From positions 181,363 through 245,362 of the forward strand of contig MU863922.1 of assembly GCA_033296885.1 (NCBI GenBank): 64,000 nucleotides of DNA. The letters are read 5' to 3'. Positions within the stretch are counted from its first letter, which is position 1. Each line of letters opens with the position of its first letter. The notes beneath the pieces were generated by a model that did no database searches, was not told the origin of the DNA, and saw only the letters and a program-made list of their open reading frames with translations. Below are positions 24,128-35,739 of this stretch, in pieces. Position numbers and translations under genes: made by a program. Source of the DNA: Triangularia verruculosa. Taxonomy: Eukaryota; Ascomycota; Sordariomycetes; Sordariales; Podosporaceae.

Positions 24128-25417
24128 TTTCCGGACTGGCGAGGAGCTGGTTAGTACCCCACTTCAACCAATCAATCAAGCCATCCCTGAGGAGGTACGT
24201 ATCCTTCACGTGAGAAAGGCGGGGTCATGCTTTGCCCGCCCCTCACCGTCTGGTTGCTCAGCACCTAGTATAACACGCCCCAACGAGACTGGCGTGGGCA
24301 TCGTTTGAGGCGAACAAGGTGACGGCGAAGATGAAGCTGACTCTTGGAGCCAGCTTGTCCGCCATTGAGTGGCATGGGAAGAGTAACGGGACTGAGTGGA
24401 CTCGAACTGTCCCATCAACCAACAACAACGACAACCACTTGGTTACATGAAACGGACGCACAACAAGAAAACATCCCACTCCTCGCTGACCCCCTCCTAT
24501 CCTCCCTCCTCCGGTCCGTGGCGATCGCGAATTACCCAGCCATGCTGAGGGAGGGGAACCAGATGCGGGCCGAGCTGCACGCCAATTGGCGCAACACGTT
24601 GTCTGTCCCACGGGTTGCCATCGAAGCCGGCTCAGCCCATCTCCACTGACCAAAACGAGAGCATCACTGCCGGCTGACATGATGACATGCTTCTTTTTGA
24701 TGGGTTGGAATGCGGGTAAACGACAAGGGAAGCCAGCGACACAAGCTGCATGTCTTGAGAACAACTGCCATCGTCTCCCAACCAGTTTTTGGTGTTTGCT
24801 TGCGCATTTGAGCGTGGTGACCCCCGTCAGGAGAAGCTCCCAGCTCCAACTGACGGAGCTCTATCCTTGAGCTCCCAACCAAGCTCCAAAGAAGCGGAAA
24901 ATGACTAACAGACAAGAGGAGAGAGAAGGCACGCACCTTTTGAATTGGAATCCTACGTATAATACAGGAGAAGAAGGACAGCTACAGAAAACTGCTAGAC
25001 GAATTGAAAGACGGCAGTGACGGAATGGCCAAGTTTGAGATGGAAAGCAGTTCCAAATTTTCTTCTCGTGGGCTCTCACACCCGGTCCAGCGCTCTGAAG
25101 CTTTTCCGAGCACAGACCCACCGCAGAGAGATGCCTTGGTGCCTCAGGCCGCAACATCGCCTGGCTATTCAGACCCACTTGCAGCAGCGCCCAGACCCCA
25201 GAGTCCAAAGTGTCTTGGCTGCGGCGGCTGGGAAACAGCAAGGTGTCGCCGCCACTGTCGCTGATGCCCGTCTCCCTACTCCGTCCAGTATTATTCAACA
25301 TCGAATGCGACGACAAGAGGCCGACCGTTGAGCACGCCTGCACAAGCGCCCAACACTTGATTCTGCTGCGGCGTTATTGATCAACTCTCCCCTGAATTCC
25401 GGCACAACATTTCCACA
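24128..25417. promoter_or_regulatory. Divergent promoter region, cyclophilin and ENTH genes
   Basis: About 1.3 kb between divergently transcribed housekeeping genes. A CCAAT motif lies at 24167-24171, 40 bases upstream of the cyclophilin ATG. No other gene is supported; the open frames at 24258-25343 have no recognisable content. Confidence 0.45.
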
Positions 25418-27076
25418 ATGGATTTGAACAGTATCCGGCAGACCGTCACCAACCTGACGCTTTACGATGTCAAGGCTGGTGTGCGCAAGGTCCAAAATGG
25501 TAGGCTTGCATGCGATCACAAGGATATCTGCATTCGCTAACCATATTACTTGGGTAGCTGTGATGAACTTTACTGAGATGGAGGCCAAGGTGCGCGAAGC
25601 GACCAACAATGAGCCTTGGGGCGCATCTTCGACCCAGATGCAAGAAATTGCGGATGGCACTTTCAACTAGTACGTGGTATCACCACCCGCACCCCATGTA
25701 TCACATATATCTGACAGTGGTGTCCCGGCAGCCAAACTCTGAACGAGATCATGCCCATGATCTATCGTCGCTTCACCGAAAAGTCCGCCGAAGAGTGGCG
25801 CCAGATCTACAAGGCTCTTCAGCTCCTCGAATACCTGATCAAGCACGGCTCCGAACGAGTTATCGACGACGCCCGCTCTCACATCACACTGCTTAAAATG
25901 CTCCGCCAGTTCCATTTCATCGATCAGAACGGGAAGGATCAGGGTGTCAACGTCCGCCATCGCGCCAAGGAACTTGCCGAACTTCTCGGCGATGTCGAAA
26001 GAATCAGGTCAGAGCGCAAGAAGGCACGTGCGATCAAGGGAAAGTTCGTAGGCATGCAGGGAGGTTCTAGCATGGGGAGTAACAGCCGTTATGGTGGCTT
26101 TGGGAGCAACTCGGACGGCTACGGTGGTGGTGGTGGTGGGGGTAGCAGTTCTACGTACGGTGGCTATTCTGGAGGTGTGTACGGCGATGGTGGTGGCTTT
26201 GGTGGCCAGCAGAGTAGCGATTTGGGACGAACACAAGCACACGGTGAGCAGTTTGAGGAGTACGATGAGTTCGACGGCGCTGAGCGGCCCGCCGCTTCGT
26301 CATCAACTGCATCAAGGGTCAAGCGGGACACATCGGAGAGGGCAGGCGTCAAAAAGACAACCGAGCCGGCCAAGAAGAAGGCCCCCGAGGTTGATCTATT
26401 TTCGTTTGACGAGCCCGCGGAAGCTTCTGCTCGGGTCCTCGCTGCCGCTCCGGTGACTACCTCTCACACCGCCGCCGCCAACGACGATGATGATGACTTT
26501 GACGATTTCCAATCGGCTGTACCAACTGTGGCTGCTGCTCCCACACAGTTCGCTGCCCCTCAACCTGTCTCCGCCCCTCAGCAAGCTAATCTCAGCGGCA
26601 TGGTAGCCATGTCGTCCATCTCTCCTCCGCCGAGCTCGACAGCCACTCCTTCCGGAAACTTCTCGGCCTTTTCAACTCCCTTGTCTGCCACTACCCTCTC
26701 GCCTGCTCCAAAGCCAACAGGATTCCAAGCCTCGACTCCCAATTACTTCTCAGCAGTTCAGGCAGCGCCTCCCTCAGCACCTGCTCAGAAGCCAGCTGTT
26801 GCGCCTGCCTCCTTTGGAGGGCTGAAGCCAGTTTCTAGCGGCTCCAAGCCAGCAACAGCACCGGCAGGAGGTGATGCATTCGGCTCTCTCTGGTCACAAG
26901 CCAGTGTAGGAATCAAAAAGAGCACTCCCAGTGGCCCCGGCCCAACAATTGGGCAGCTTGCCAAGGAAAAGAGCAGTGCTGGCATTTGGGGTGCTGCTGG
27001 TTCGTCATCTCCTGCGGCTGCTAAGCCTGCCGGTAGCAAGCCACTTGGAAGCGGCCTTGATGATTTGCTTGGTTAG
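25418..27076 (+). CDS. ent3: ENTH-domain epsin-like adaptor (Ent3 type)
   Basis: Exons 25418-25499, 25558-25669 and 25732-27076 give 512 residues. Introns have donors GTAGGC and GTACGT, and acceptors GTAG and GCAG. The ENTH domain occupies about residues 15-150, with NNEPWGASSTQMQEIADGTF, RRFTEKSAEEWRQIYKAL and LLEYLIKHGSERV, all strongly conserved in epsins. A Gly/Ser-rich stretch (about 165-215) and a long Ala/Pro/Ser-rich disordered tail follow. The acidic-aromatic motif DDDDFDDFQS near 325 is the type that binds the gamma-ear of GGA and AP-1 adaptors in yeast Ent3. No ubiquitin-interacting motif or NPF is seen. Predicted role: clathrin-coated traffic between the trans-Golgi network and endosomes through PtdIns binding. 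Confidence 0.93.
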
Positions 27077-28364
27077 TTCTTGGTCTACCTTTCGGTGATG
27101 TCGTATATGTAAAGTTTGCGCTGCTTATTATGGGAAGTAAGGAGGGGCCTTTTGTCTCGATAGGAAAATTATTTAGACTGGCTTCTAGGAGTATGGCGTG
27201 ACAAAATTGATTTGAGCGTTATGTGCAGTCATTTGGCCATTTCCAAACGAGGTTTCCTCGACTGGCTGCATGGGGAAAGGGCTCAAAAAGGGGTCGGCCA
27301 GTTGTGATGCCAATTTAACGACCCAACAAGCGGCCCGAAGATCGAAGTGTTCTGCAGCGACAATCATTCTACGGCGGTGATGCAACATTGATACGGCTGT
27401 TATCACATAGCTGTGACAGTGGCCCGAGTCACTGACGTGGTTTTGTCGATTGTCCTTTTGCTACGGAGTTGTGACCGACCGCCTTACTACACGTCTGATC
27501 TCAAGCGTACGCCGCATATGGATTCAGCAAAATGGCGCACTCCCCCATCAACCTCTCGATTTTTCCAAGTCACAGAAATCCCCCGAAGCTGATGCCGGAA
27601 CCCCTTCCTAAACTTCTGGCTTGACTTCGTATCTCGAACTGGCTGATCCGAAATCACTGGGCTTGCTCGAGTTGCCATCCGGACCCCGTTTCCAGGCCGG
27701 CTTTGCCACAGGCCCGCAAATCCGGCGTCTTTAGGCCGCATCCTTCGAGTACCCCCTTATTCATCCCATCTTTTACCGTTTCCCCCATTGAGCAAATTGT
27801 CTAAGCGCGGATGACAGCCTTGTGGTCTCGCGGCTGACGGCCGTCTGGGCTACCAGTTCCACATGCTTCGAGACGGGCTCGATACAACAACAAAGTCGAT
27901 CATTTCTTCCTTCCAGTTTTCCGATCACCCAATCGAACCATTTAAATAGTGGAAGCCAGGAACATCCTCCCTTAAGTGGTGATGTTTATCGAGTCTCCGG
28001 GTTAAGAGACTACAATCTGAGGTATGATCGTCGAAACTGGTGCAATGAGGCCGTGTCATCACCACAGGACAACTTCGGGCAAAGACCAAAATATTCCTCG
28101 ATCAAGACTTATTATCCCTCATGGCTCGCGTGGGCTCTACGTCCCTTGACCATGGAGTCGTCAGCTATAACCTCGAACTCTGATACTTGTACCCAGCGGC
28201 CGACGGCCGATGTCCAATACTTCCATTGAATCCAATCTTGTTGTGAGTTCACTTTTGCTTTCTCTACTTGAGCTCACACAAATCAAATCCAAAAGTTTCT
28301 TCCAGTTGCATGGCAATTCAGAACAACACAGCAGAGGTTAAGGAGACAGCCTGAGCTAGGTACC
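27077..28364. other. Intergenic between ENTH gene and membrane-protein gene
   Basis: No gene is supported. It contains the 3' UTR of the ENTH gene and the promoter of the gene at 28365. Only short, unconvincing frames were found. Confidence 0.5.
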
Positions 28365-29456
28365 ATGGACACACGATTGCTTCGACCGCAGGGGTTTCTT
28401 GGCTATACATTCCTCGGTGTTCGGGTTCTGGCGATAGTCAGCTCAGGGCTGATTGTGGGGTTCACGATCACCTTCACTTTAACGTTCAAGAATGCAGATC
28501 TTGGGTTACCGCCAACGATTGTAGCGTTGCTAGCTCTGGTATGTATACAAGAACCCATGACCGCTATTCATGGATGAGGGGCTGACATTTTGGCGAACAA
28601 GACGGGCACAGCCTTGTTATACACCTTTGTAACTGTTACTAGCTACAGCCGACGGTTCCTACCATATCTTGCTACGTTGATCCTCGACCTGGCGCTCCTC
28701 ATCCCAATAGTAGCAGTCACCATTCTTCTAGCCCAGCCCGTGACTATAAGATCATGCGGAACCCTGGCCCCTTCCACCAACTACACTATTACTATTCTCC
28801 CAAAGAGTTCATTCGGTCGAACCTCATTCCCACCCGGCAGCAACGCCCAGGAGACCTGCTACAGAGTATTTGCCATCTGGATTGCACTCATCGCTCTCTC
28901 CTTGCTCTTCATCCTGAGCACCGTCACATTGATCCTCCTCCAACTCCGTGAGCGGAAGCTCAAAATACAAGAATACAACTTCAACGAAAATCCCTTGGAT
29001 CCAGTCAACCGTCCCGGCGCCGGTTTCTTCACCCAGCGCCCCATCACGGTCATCAGCAACCCGTCAAGGGACTACTCCGCCGGTAAACCCCCAAGCAAGA
29101 AGCAATGGGACAGCTTCGGCGATTGGGACCGGGATTTCGACGAGAAAAAGTCACAGTGGCGTCCCTCAAGCGACCGAATAGACAGCTGGAACACCTCCTC
29201 CACCGCCAGCAGCAGCAACAGCCCGTACAAAACCGAGAATGTAATCCCACGCTCTAGCACAGTAATCTCCAACATCCGTGAATACCGCCCCCGCCCCCGA
29301 GGGGTAGACTCACCCACCCTCCCCAACCGGCCCTCTGACCTCGCCAAAGCCTACCGCAACTACCGTAACAGCACCGCCACCACCAGCGCCGCCCCTTCCT
29401 CCCCATCTACCCGGCCCCGATCCAGACAACGAGGTCAACCCGGGAACCCACGCTAG
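28365..29456 (+). CDS. Four-segment membrane protein, MARVEL-like topology
   Basis: Exons 28365-28538 and 28602-29456 give 342 residues. The intron has donor GTATGT and acceptor CAAG, and joins LLAL|TGTALLYTFV. Hydrophobic segments lie near residues 22-42, 50-66, 77-102 and 152-178. The loop before the last one has two cysteines and N-x-T (SCGTLAPSTNYTITI), so it probably faces outside. A 160-residue basic, Ser/Pro-rich cytoplasmic tail follows. The layout resembles fungal MARVEL-like plasma-membrane proteins, but I do not recognise the exact family. The TAG at 29454-29456 is followed in the same frame by about 204 more open codons (next entry), so the real protein may be longer. Confidence 0.72.
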
Positions 29457-30068
29457 GGACTCGGGGCGTCTGCCTCTAAAACTCCGATAATCATGACCAC
29501 GATGGCAAGTCAACTAAAAGCAGAAGAAACAGCAATCGTTGAGGACGTTGGCGGGAGGAGAACACCCGGCTGGCCATTCCCGCCGAGCTCGAAAGGAGCA
29601 AGCCAGTCAGGGTACCTCCAGCCGCCACCGCCAACACCTACCAGACGAGCACGAGCCGACACTGCGGAGAGTCTGAGCATAGGGATGATACCCATTGCGC
29701 TGTCCTCTTCGCTTTCAGAGTCGAGCGCTTCTTCGCTGTTTTCTGCTGTGTCATCCGGGAAGGAGGAGGAGGAGGATCAGGCGCCCTTGTTGCTGCCAAA
29801 GACTACGTATAGTCCTAGCAAGTTGGATCCGAGAGAGAGGAAGGGGAAGGATAGGAAGGCGGGAAGGGGGGTCGTGCAGGGCATGGCTTCTCTGGGTGCT
29901 GGTAGTAGTGATAGTGTGATGCATGAGAGTCTGCTGCCGCAGCCGTTGGCGGTAGGGCAGAGTGGGAAGAAGAAGAAAGAGGAAAAGGCGGAAAGTGGAT
30001 GGTGGGGGCCGTTGGCGGGTGTGATTGGAAGACCGAAGGGGGAGTTTGATCCGGGGAATGTTGTATAA
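29457..30068 (+). other. Same-frame open region after the TAG, low-complexity tail or small separate gene
   Basis: The frame of the previous gene stays open for 204 codons after its TAG, to TAA-equivalent end at 30066-30068. An ATG is available at 29493. The content is Ser/Pro/Glu/Lys-rich, ends GRPKGEFDPGNVV, and looks like a continuation of a disordered cytoplasmic tail. It is either the original C-terminus cut off by a CAG-to-TAG change, a separate small gene, or non-coding. I recognise no domain. Confidence 0.35.
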
Positions 30069-30253
30069 AAAGTTGGACTGTATATAGCGGTTGGCCATCT
30101 GTGAAGGGTTAGCTTTGGAGTACAAAAGAAGTGCGAAGGTTGCAGGCAGGAGTCGATTTCCAGCCAATTTGTTGGTAGGATATATATAATACCCAATGAT
30201 TCCTTTGTTATGTCTTTTTTTGTTGCTCAATCTGGTCATGGTTGCTTCGAGAC

Positions 30254-32260
30254 TCAGATGAGCAGCGAGGGCTGACCCAGGCAGTTCAAACACGCAGCCA
30301 GATCCCACTGGTCTGCGTTCTGCTCAATATGAGCCCGGCTGGACCATACGTGCTCCATAATATCCATTCCCTGCTTGATAGTACCAAACGCTCGAAGAGG
30401 GCCCATGGCACCAGCCATGTCGCGAAATATTTGTTCTTGCTCAGGAGCTGCCAGACAGCCAGTCACAGTGAAAGGCCAGACCAGCGCCCGCAATGAATCC
30501 GGAACTGGAAGACAGTATATCATCAGATGCAGTGTCTCGGTCACTGTATTCTGTATCTCCTGGCTTGCTGGCTGCCACCCAGAGACCACCACCTGAAGGT
30601 ATGTCAGCGCAGCTTGCGCCCAGATCCTCGTATGCAAAGCAGTGCTGTGCATCGTGTGAGGGGATGACATCCTTTGTGGCGTAAAATGCAAAAGTGGATG
30701 GTCGGCCGGTAAGCATTCAGAAGGACAACCATGTCGAACTTCTGGCTGTCCCAAACCCTCCAGTCCCGTGCGGATCCGGTTCTCAATCATCGCTGCCCGA
30801 GATACAAGCTGTGCCACAGACAACGACGATGTTCTCTTCATCTCCTTCTTGAAAGCATCCAAAGCCGATATCTCCGCAATCGCCACCACCACCCAATTCT
30901 CCAGCCCGATAAACTCCACCAACTTTAAATGTGGCACTTCCATCTCCTTCTCCCTCATCTTTGCAGGTAACACCTTCTCTATCTCCTCCATGTCCGGTAC
31001 CTCCAAAAGATGCCCATGCCACGTCTGCAACCTCGGGGCCTGCTCCAAAGCCGTACTCCCAACCACGTCCAAGAACAGCAACTGCGCACTAAAGAATCGT
31101 AACGTGGCCTGGTTAGCTCCCCAAGGCTGCCCCCTCGGTGTCCAAGAATTCGGACTACTCCCCAACTGCAACAGCAACATCATAAAACACGGCATCTCAA
31201 TATCTCCCTCCCCGTCCACTCTGGGAATCTTGCCCACCCCATGAAACCGCCACATCTCCTCCCATAATCCCGCCGCTGCCTCGAGATGAACCCTCCAGTT
31301 CTCGCTATTCCCCACTGCCACTTCAGACGTCAACAACTGAACAATGCAAGCCACCACTTCACTCGCTTCCTTCACGTGTCCCTTGACGCCCTTGTCTACG
31401 ACATCCTGAATCGCCCTTCTCAGCCACTGCAGCCCCAGCTCCTGCTGCCTTTGGATCGCCACCAAATTATGGCTCTTACACAGCTCAGGAACGTCGTCTT
31501 TGTTGTCGTCACTGGCGAGAACGATACCGTAGAAGTATCCAGCCATGGTCTGCGCGACGTGAAATAGGGCTTGGTTCCGTTGCAGAAGGACCAACAGCCA
31601 TCCACGACCAAAGTCCAGCAGAGTCAGACAGTAAAACGGGAAGAGAAAAGGGAAGACGTAATCGAGGTAGAACATGGTGCGGTGGGCGTCTGATTCCGAG
31701 GCAGGGATGCCGGCGTGGTCTTCGTCAGGGGAATCGTTGCTGGCTTGATGCTGAGGGGGCGAAGAGGCCGAGGAGGAGCAAGGCGTTAGTATGGAGGTAG
31801 ATGCAGTGGTTGAAGAGCCAGTCCGAGCAGTGCCGGTTTCGATCTCCATACTCACACCGCTACCGTCATCCGCACTCGGTATCACCGACCCTCCATGAGC
31901 CTCACGAATATCACCATAAGTGTGTGGTCGCGTTGTCGCTGTCGTGATGACACTGACTTCAACACCTCGCCCAGGTCCCCTTCCCATCTCCAACCCTATC
32001 CCCCCCACTCCCTCCTCGAGGTCCCTCATATACCTCTTCTCTCGTCTCTGCGCGGCCACTCTTTTGATCTCTTGCTTCACCCACTCCCCTCTTGCCTTTT
32101 GCCAGTCCCCGCCGTCCATCCATTGCGGCTTTTCCTCGCTGTACAGACAGTCAATCCCCAGGGCATCGCAGGCTTCGCACACCGGCCTTGTTTCATCACA
32201 CTTCTTACGGCGGAGTCGGCACGTCCAGCAGCCTCCGGAAGAACGGGTCCGAGATGTCAT
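30254..32260 (-). CDS. Zn2Cys6 (Gal4-type) transcription factor
   Basis: Single exon of 668 residues. The binuclear zinc cluster lies at residues 11-38 with spacing CX2CX6CX6CX2CX6C (starting CWTCRLRRKKCDETRPVCEAC), followed by a basic linker. Low-complexity Ser/Thr stretches run from about 115 to 160. The C-terminal two thirds resemble the fungal-specific transcription factor domain 2 (PF11951 class), with helical segments such as TMFYLDYVFPFLFPFY. Nuclear regulator that should bind CGG-type sites. The target is unknown. The nearest candidates by position are the copper transporter next to it and the membrane protein across the convergent 3' ends, but nothing in the sequence proves regulation of either. 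Confidence 0.92.
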   Translation of the reverse strand: MTSRTRSSGGCWTCRLRRKKCDETRPVCEACDALGIDCLYSEEKPQWMDGGDWQKARGEWVKQEIKRVAAQRREKRYMRDLEEGVGGIGLEMGRGPGRGVEVSVITTATTRPHTYGDIREAHGGSVIPSADDGSGVSMEIETGTARTGSSTTASTSILTPCSSSASSPPQHQASNDSPDEDHAGIPASESDAHRTMFYLDYVFPFLFPFYCLTLLDFGRGWLLVLLQRNQALFHVAQTMAGYFYGIVLASDDNKDDVPELCKSHNLVAIQRQQELGLQWLRRAIQDVVDKGVKGHVKEASEVVACIVQLLTSEVAVGNSENWRVHLEAAAGLWEEMWRFHGVGKIPRVDGEGDIEMPCFMMLLLQLGSSPNSWTPRGQPWGANQATLRFFSAQLLFLDVVGSTALEQAPRLQTWHGHLLEVPDMEEIEKVLPAKMREKEMEVPHLKLVEFIGLENWVVVAIAEISALDAFKKEMKRTSSLSVAQLVSRAAMIENRIRTGLEGLGQPEVRHGCPSECLPADHPLLHFTPQRMSSPHTMHSTALHTRIWAQAALTYLQVVVSGWQPASQEIQNTVTETLHLMIYCLPVPDSLRALVWPFTVTGCLAAPEQEQIFRDMAGAMGPLRAFGTIKQGMDIMEHVWSSRAHIEQNADQWDLAACLNCLGQPSLLI

Positions 32261-32723
32261 GCTGGAATTAGAAGGAAGTCAAGAGGTGAGATAATGATGA
32301 TGTGGTACCGAATATCTTGTCACCGGTTGACTCGGAAACAGGACTGATAGATTGTTGCTGATGTTGAAAGTCAGAAACAGCGGGTGCTGTGGTGAGATTT
32401 GTCAGCGCGGGTTGCCCTACTCACACTTCGCACCACGGCTGGTGCTTTACGAAGGAGGCAAGAGCACATGAGTAAGGAGTAAAAGTCAAAGCAAATGCGA
32501 AAAAGAGCAGACACGACAAGAGAATAATTGTCATTAAACCTATTACATTACCTGATATTTGCATCAGGAAAACGCCCCGCATGCCAGTTCCTGTCCCAGT
32601 GCCCCGCTCCTAGAATGCCCCCTACGCTTCAGCGCCTGACAGCGGGTTGACCGCTGAATCTCCCGATCCCGACCCTAACCCTGGTGCGCGTCCAACAGAA
32701 AAGGGGCAAAGCAAGAACCCCCT
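32261..32723. other. Gap between regulator start and Ctr gene end
   Basis: Promoter and leader of the Zn2Cys6 gene. A short hairpin, CCTGAT at 32551-32556 with ATCAGG at 32563-32568, is present. No gene. Confidence 0.4.
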
Positions 32724-33453
32724 TTAGAACCCCAGCATCGTACTATCCGCCCCCCTGGCCCCACTCCTCGCTCTACTCCCCCTCGACGCCCACTCCCGTC
32801 CCATATCCCACCTAAAAGCCCAAAACGCCAACCCCCAACCAAGCAGCAAGCTCAGAATTAGGTACCCGTTGAAGCTCACCGCCAGCAACAGCAGTATCAC
32901 ACCCAGCGTAACCTCCAGCAACTTAATCGCAGCTCTAATAGTCTGCTCCCACACAGTCAGGCTGAACTCCTCCTCCCTCTCGTCTCCTCGACGGCGGCGG
33001 CGGGAGTAGATGGTACGGTCGTAGGTACGTGACAAGCGACGGATGAACTCGAGGGCGAAGCAGAGAAGGACGGTGCCGAGGCAGGTGGCGGCGAACATGG
33101 CGTTGGAGTGGATCTGCCATGAGCGAGAGAGGAAGCAGGCGTGGGTTGTTTCCCAGTTCTAGAGGGGCTGGAGGGATGGTGTTAGCGTGCAATAGACAAA
33201 TGGGGGAGCTGGTGAGGTCGAGAGATACCATTACGCTGCAAGGGGTGTTGTTGGGATAGAATGGATTTGCATTTGCGATGGCCGGCAGGAAGGGTGGTGG
33301 GGGTCTAGGGTTCATTGCTATGGGAGATTTGGGGTGTGGTATAACTGAGATCGAGGAATTGAGGGCATGGTCGACTGTGGTGTTGAATATCTGGAGGGAC
33401 AGGGAAGGGAGGGTGAAGTTTGGGCCCCCGGCTTCGAAGTGGTTGGGTGGCAT
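32724..33453 (-). CDS. Ctr-family copper transporter
   Basis: Exons 33453-33229 and 33158-32724 (minus) give 219 residues. The intron has donor GTATCT and acceptor TCTAG. The N-terminal 75 residues are Pro/Asn-rich and end CSVM. Exon 2 starts NWETTHACFLSRSWQI and then has three membrane segments: FAATCLGTVLLCFALEF, LLEVTLGVILLLLAV and GYLILSLLLGWGLAFWAF. A basic loop with a run of arginines lies between the first and second. This matches fungal Ctr proteins, which take up Cu(I) as trimers or export it from vacuoles. The ectodomain is poor in Met motifs, so it may be of the vacuolar or low-affinity kind. Relatives have a Leu-Trp pair just before NW that is missing here; see the findings. Confidence 0.82.
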
Positions 33454-33939
33454 AGTTCGACTTGTATAGAAAAGTGATTTCGGACAGGTACTTTTGTGAA
33501 GGTCAAGACAGCCTAAAATGATACTGCAATGGATAATTCGAAAAGAACGTGCGGGCTGCCGTTGTCAGTGGTGATACCGAGTGCGTGGTTATTATGGTGG
33601 AGAAGCAAAGGATGCGAATGGTGATGGCCCGCCGAGGAACGTCTTGTCCGGGTTTAAGACGGGAAGGAGGTGTTAGGTGTCCCCGCTCAAGCAAGGCTGG
33701 ACAACAGACCGTGACTTCCTTCATCTATGATCCGGCGTTTCTGCCCCTGCCAACGCTGTCTCGAGCTACTCAGCCAAAACAAGACCATATTGCCCTGATA
33801 GGCACAGTACTGGTATCAAAGATGAATTGTGGTGTAACTGATACATACAAAGCTAATCCAGAAAGATAACTCCAGTCCATAAACGCAGGTCATAGCTCGT
33901 CAATATGTGTCGTCTACCTACTCACCATAGCATATCTCC
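33454..33939. other. Gap between hemerythrin-like and Ctr genes
   Basis: Promoter of the Ctr gene and 3' UTR of the hemerythrin-like gene, both transcribed leftwards. No additional gene was seen. Confidence 0.5.
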
Positions 33940-34913
33940 TCAAGCCTTGGTTTGCTCTTCCCGCTGCGCCTTGATGGCAGCGGCACGATAGGCCCAAAGC
34001 TCCTGCGGCTGACCATTCGAATCACAAGACGCAAACTTCCACCACCCAGAGTGGAAAGCTCCCGCGATGTTGATCAGGCCCCATTTGATGGGCGCCGGCA
34101 TCGGAGGCCAGTTCGCCCACATCCCGTCTTCCACAGTGCGGTCTAGATTAAGGAGGAAGAATGGCACCACATCTGTCATGCCCGCCTTGGTAACCGTGCT
34201 CTTTCCCCATGCCTTGAATGTCGCCGCCGCCGCAGTGTTCTCAGGTGTGCCCTCCTTCGGCGCATTGGGATGCTCGGAAAACTTGGCAATGGTAGAGATC
34301 TCGCTGTGGAAGTGCTTCTCGAAGGGCTCCTGGAAGGTGCCCATGATGCGAAGAAGCTCGTCGGCCGAGAAGTCGGTGGGCGTTTTGAGGCCAGAGAGGT
34401 ACTTCTCAAACTCGGCGAGGCCAGCGAGGAAGGACTCTAGGCAGAAGCAGATCAGTCAGTGACATTCCCGGGCCGTTGCAACTGGGCCATGCTGCACATA
34501 CCGTGCTCGTGATGCGTTTCCTCGAAGACAGTCGTGTCTTGCAACAGCTCCTCGACCTTGGTAAAGAGAGAGGCCTCCTCGTCATCGTGGTGTGATTTGA
34601 CGAAGCGATACCAGGCAAGGGCGTAACCAATAAAATCCGCCTTGTCCTGCTCAAGAAGCAGCGGGGCCTGATGATAGATGGAGTTGTAGCCGCGGAGGAT
34701 AGAATTATGAAGCAAAGCCATATGGGTGGCTCCCGACGTAAAGATATCGGTCTTCTTGGTTTGGAACTGGGGCGTGGTGATGAGCTTCATGGGGCCATCA
34801 GCCCAAGGTTTGGAAGGTGAAACAGACGTCATCATGAAAGGCGAACGACTTAGCAAAAAGCCAATGATCATGAAGGGAATGGACAGGAACAGAGTCACCC
34901 GTGGGCTCGCCAT
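33940..34913 (-). CDS. Hemerythrin/HHE cation-binding domain protein
   Basis: Exons 34913-34502 and 34436-33940 (minus) give 302 residues. The intron has donor GTATGT and acceptor CCTAG, and joins HHEH|ESFLAGL. The first ATG of exon 1 is at 34913. An N-terminal hydrophobic segment (about 5-24) could be a membrane anchor. The four-helix HHE domain shows the metal-ligand histidines in THMALLHNSILRGYN, FVKSHHDDEEASLF, FEETHHEH and FEKHFHSEI. The last 90 residues (FLLNLDRTVEDGMWANWPP onward) form a tail found in fungal members of this group. It probably binds a di-iron centre; roles suggested for relatives include oxygen, NO or iron sensing. The physiological role is unproven. Confidence 0.88.
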
Positions 34914-35739
34914 TTTGGAGGTTGGCAAGCAATGTAGGGAGTAGTCGTACGATGCAGTCCTACCAGCTCCCAACGACCGTCGAGGTTGCGAGCGCAAGCT
35001 TTCCAGAAGCTCTAGTGGGGCATCTGCTGATAAAACACGGACGCTGATTGGCCTCGGTTGCCTGCCAGATTTCTTCCCTTGCCGCGCTTGGTCCCATCGT
35101 CCCGACCTTGGCTTGGCGCGATTTGTCCCAGGTCTTGATCAGGGTTCATTTCGTCAGAACGCCTGCAGCATCGTCTATATGCTCCGACGAGAAACAACTT
35201 CTGCCGCACAGCCAAGGGCGTGGCGACTTGTAATGATGTGATCAGCAGATAAGAATAAGTTGACAAGCATCCCCTTCCTGTTTGAGCACATGCTGTCAGA
35301 TTACCCTGCTCAGTAGAAAGGTAATTGTTCACTGATACTGTTCAACGATTTGTTAATTTGCTGACTCTTGCCGGAGCAGCCATGTGAACACATGCGGTAA
35401 CAAACCACCCCGTGCCGAACGGATGTCGTTGTAAGTTGACCGGATATCCCGGAGGGCTTGACCGGATTTCGGCCTTCCTGATCCGGCTGGCCGGAGCTCG
35501 ATACACAGTCCACTCCACGTTTCGGTCGTGACTCACGCCGAGTACGAGTGGAGTACTCTGTCGTATTACATTAGGAGCCGCGGAATGTTCGCACTCAAGC
35601 AATGGCGCCGTAGCGGACCCTGCCGAGAACAGTCTTATAATAGTGAGCTCTTCTGCCGCCGTCCCCTCACCACTAGAAGTGGATTTTTGTCCACCTTTAC
35701 CGAAACCACAGCACGCCCCCGCCCTTTTCACCTGTTTAC
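34914..35739. promoter_or_regulatory. Divergent promoter between hemerythrin-like and GNAT genes
   Basis: No gene. Between 35437 and 35500 there is a cluster of CCGGAT/CGG motifs, including CCGGATATCCCGG (about 35440-35452), a near-palindrome of the kind bound by Zn2Cys6 dimers. Whether it is used is unknown. Confidence 0.35.
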
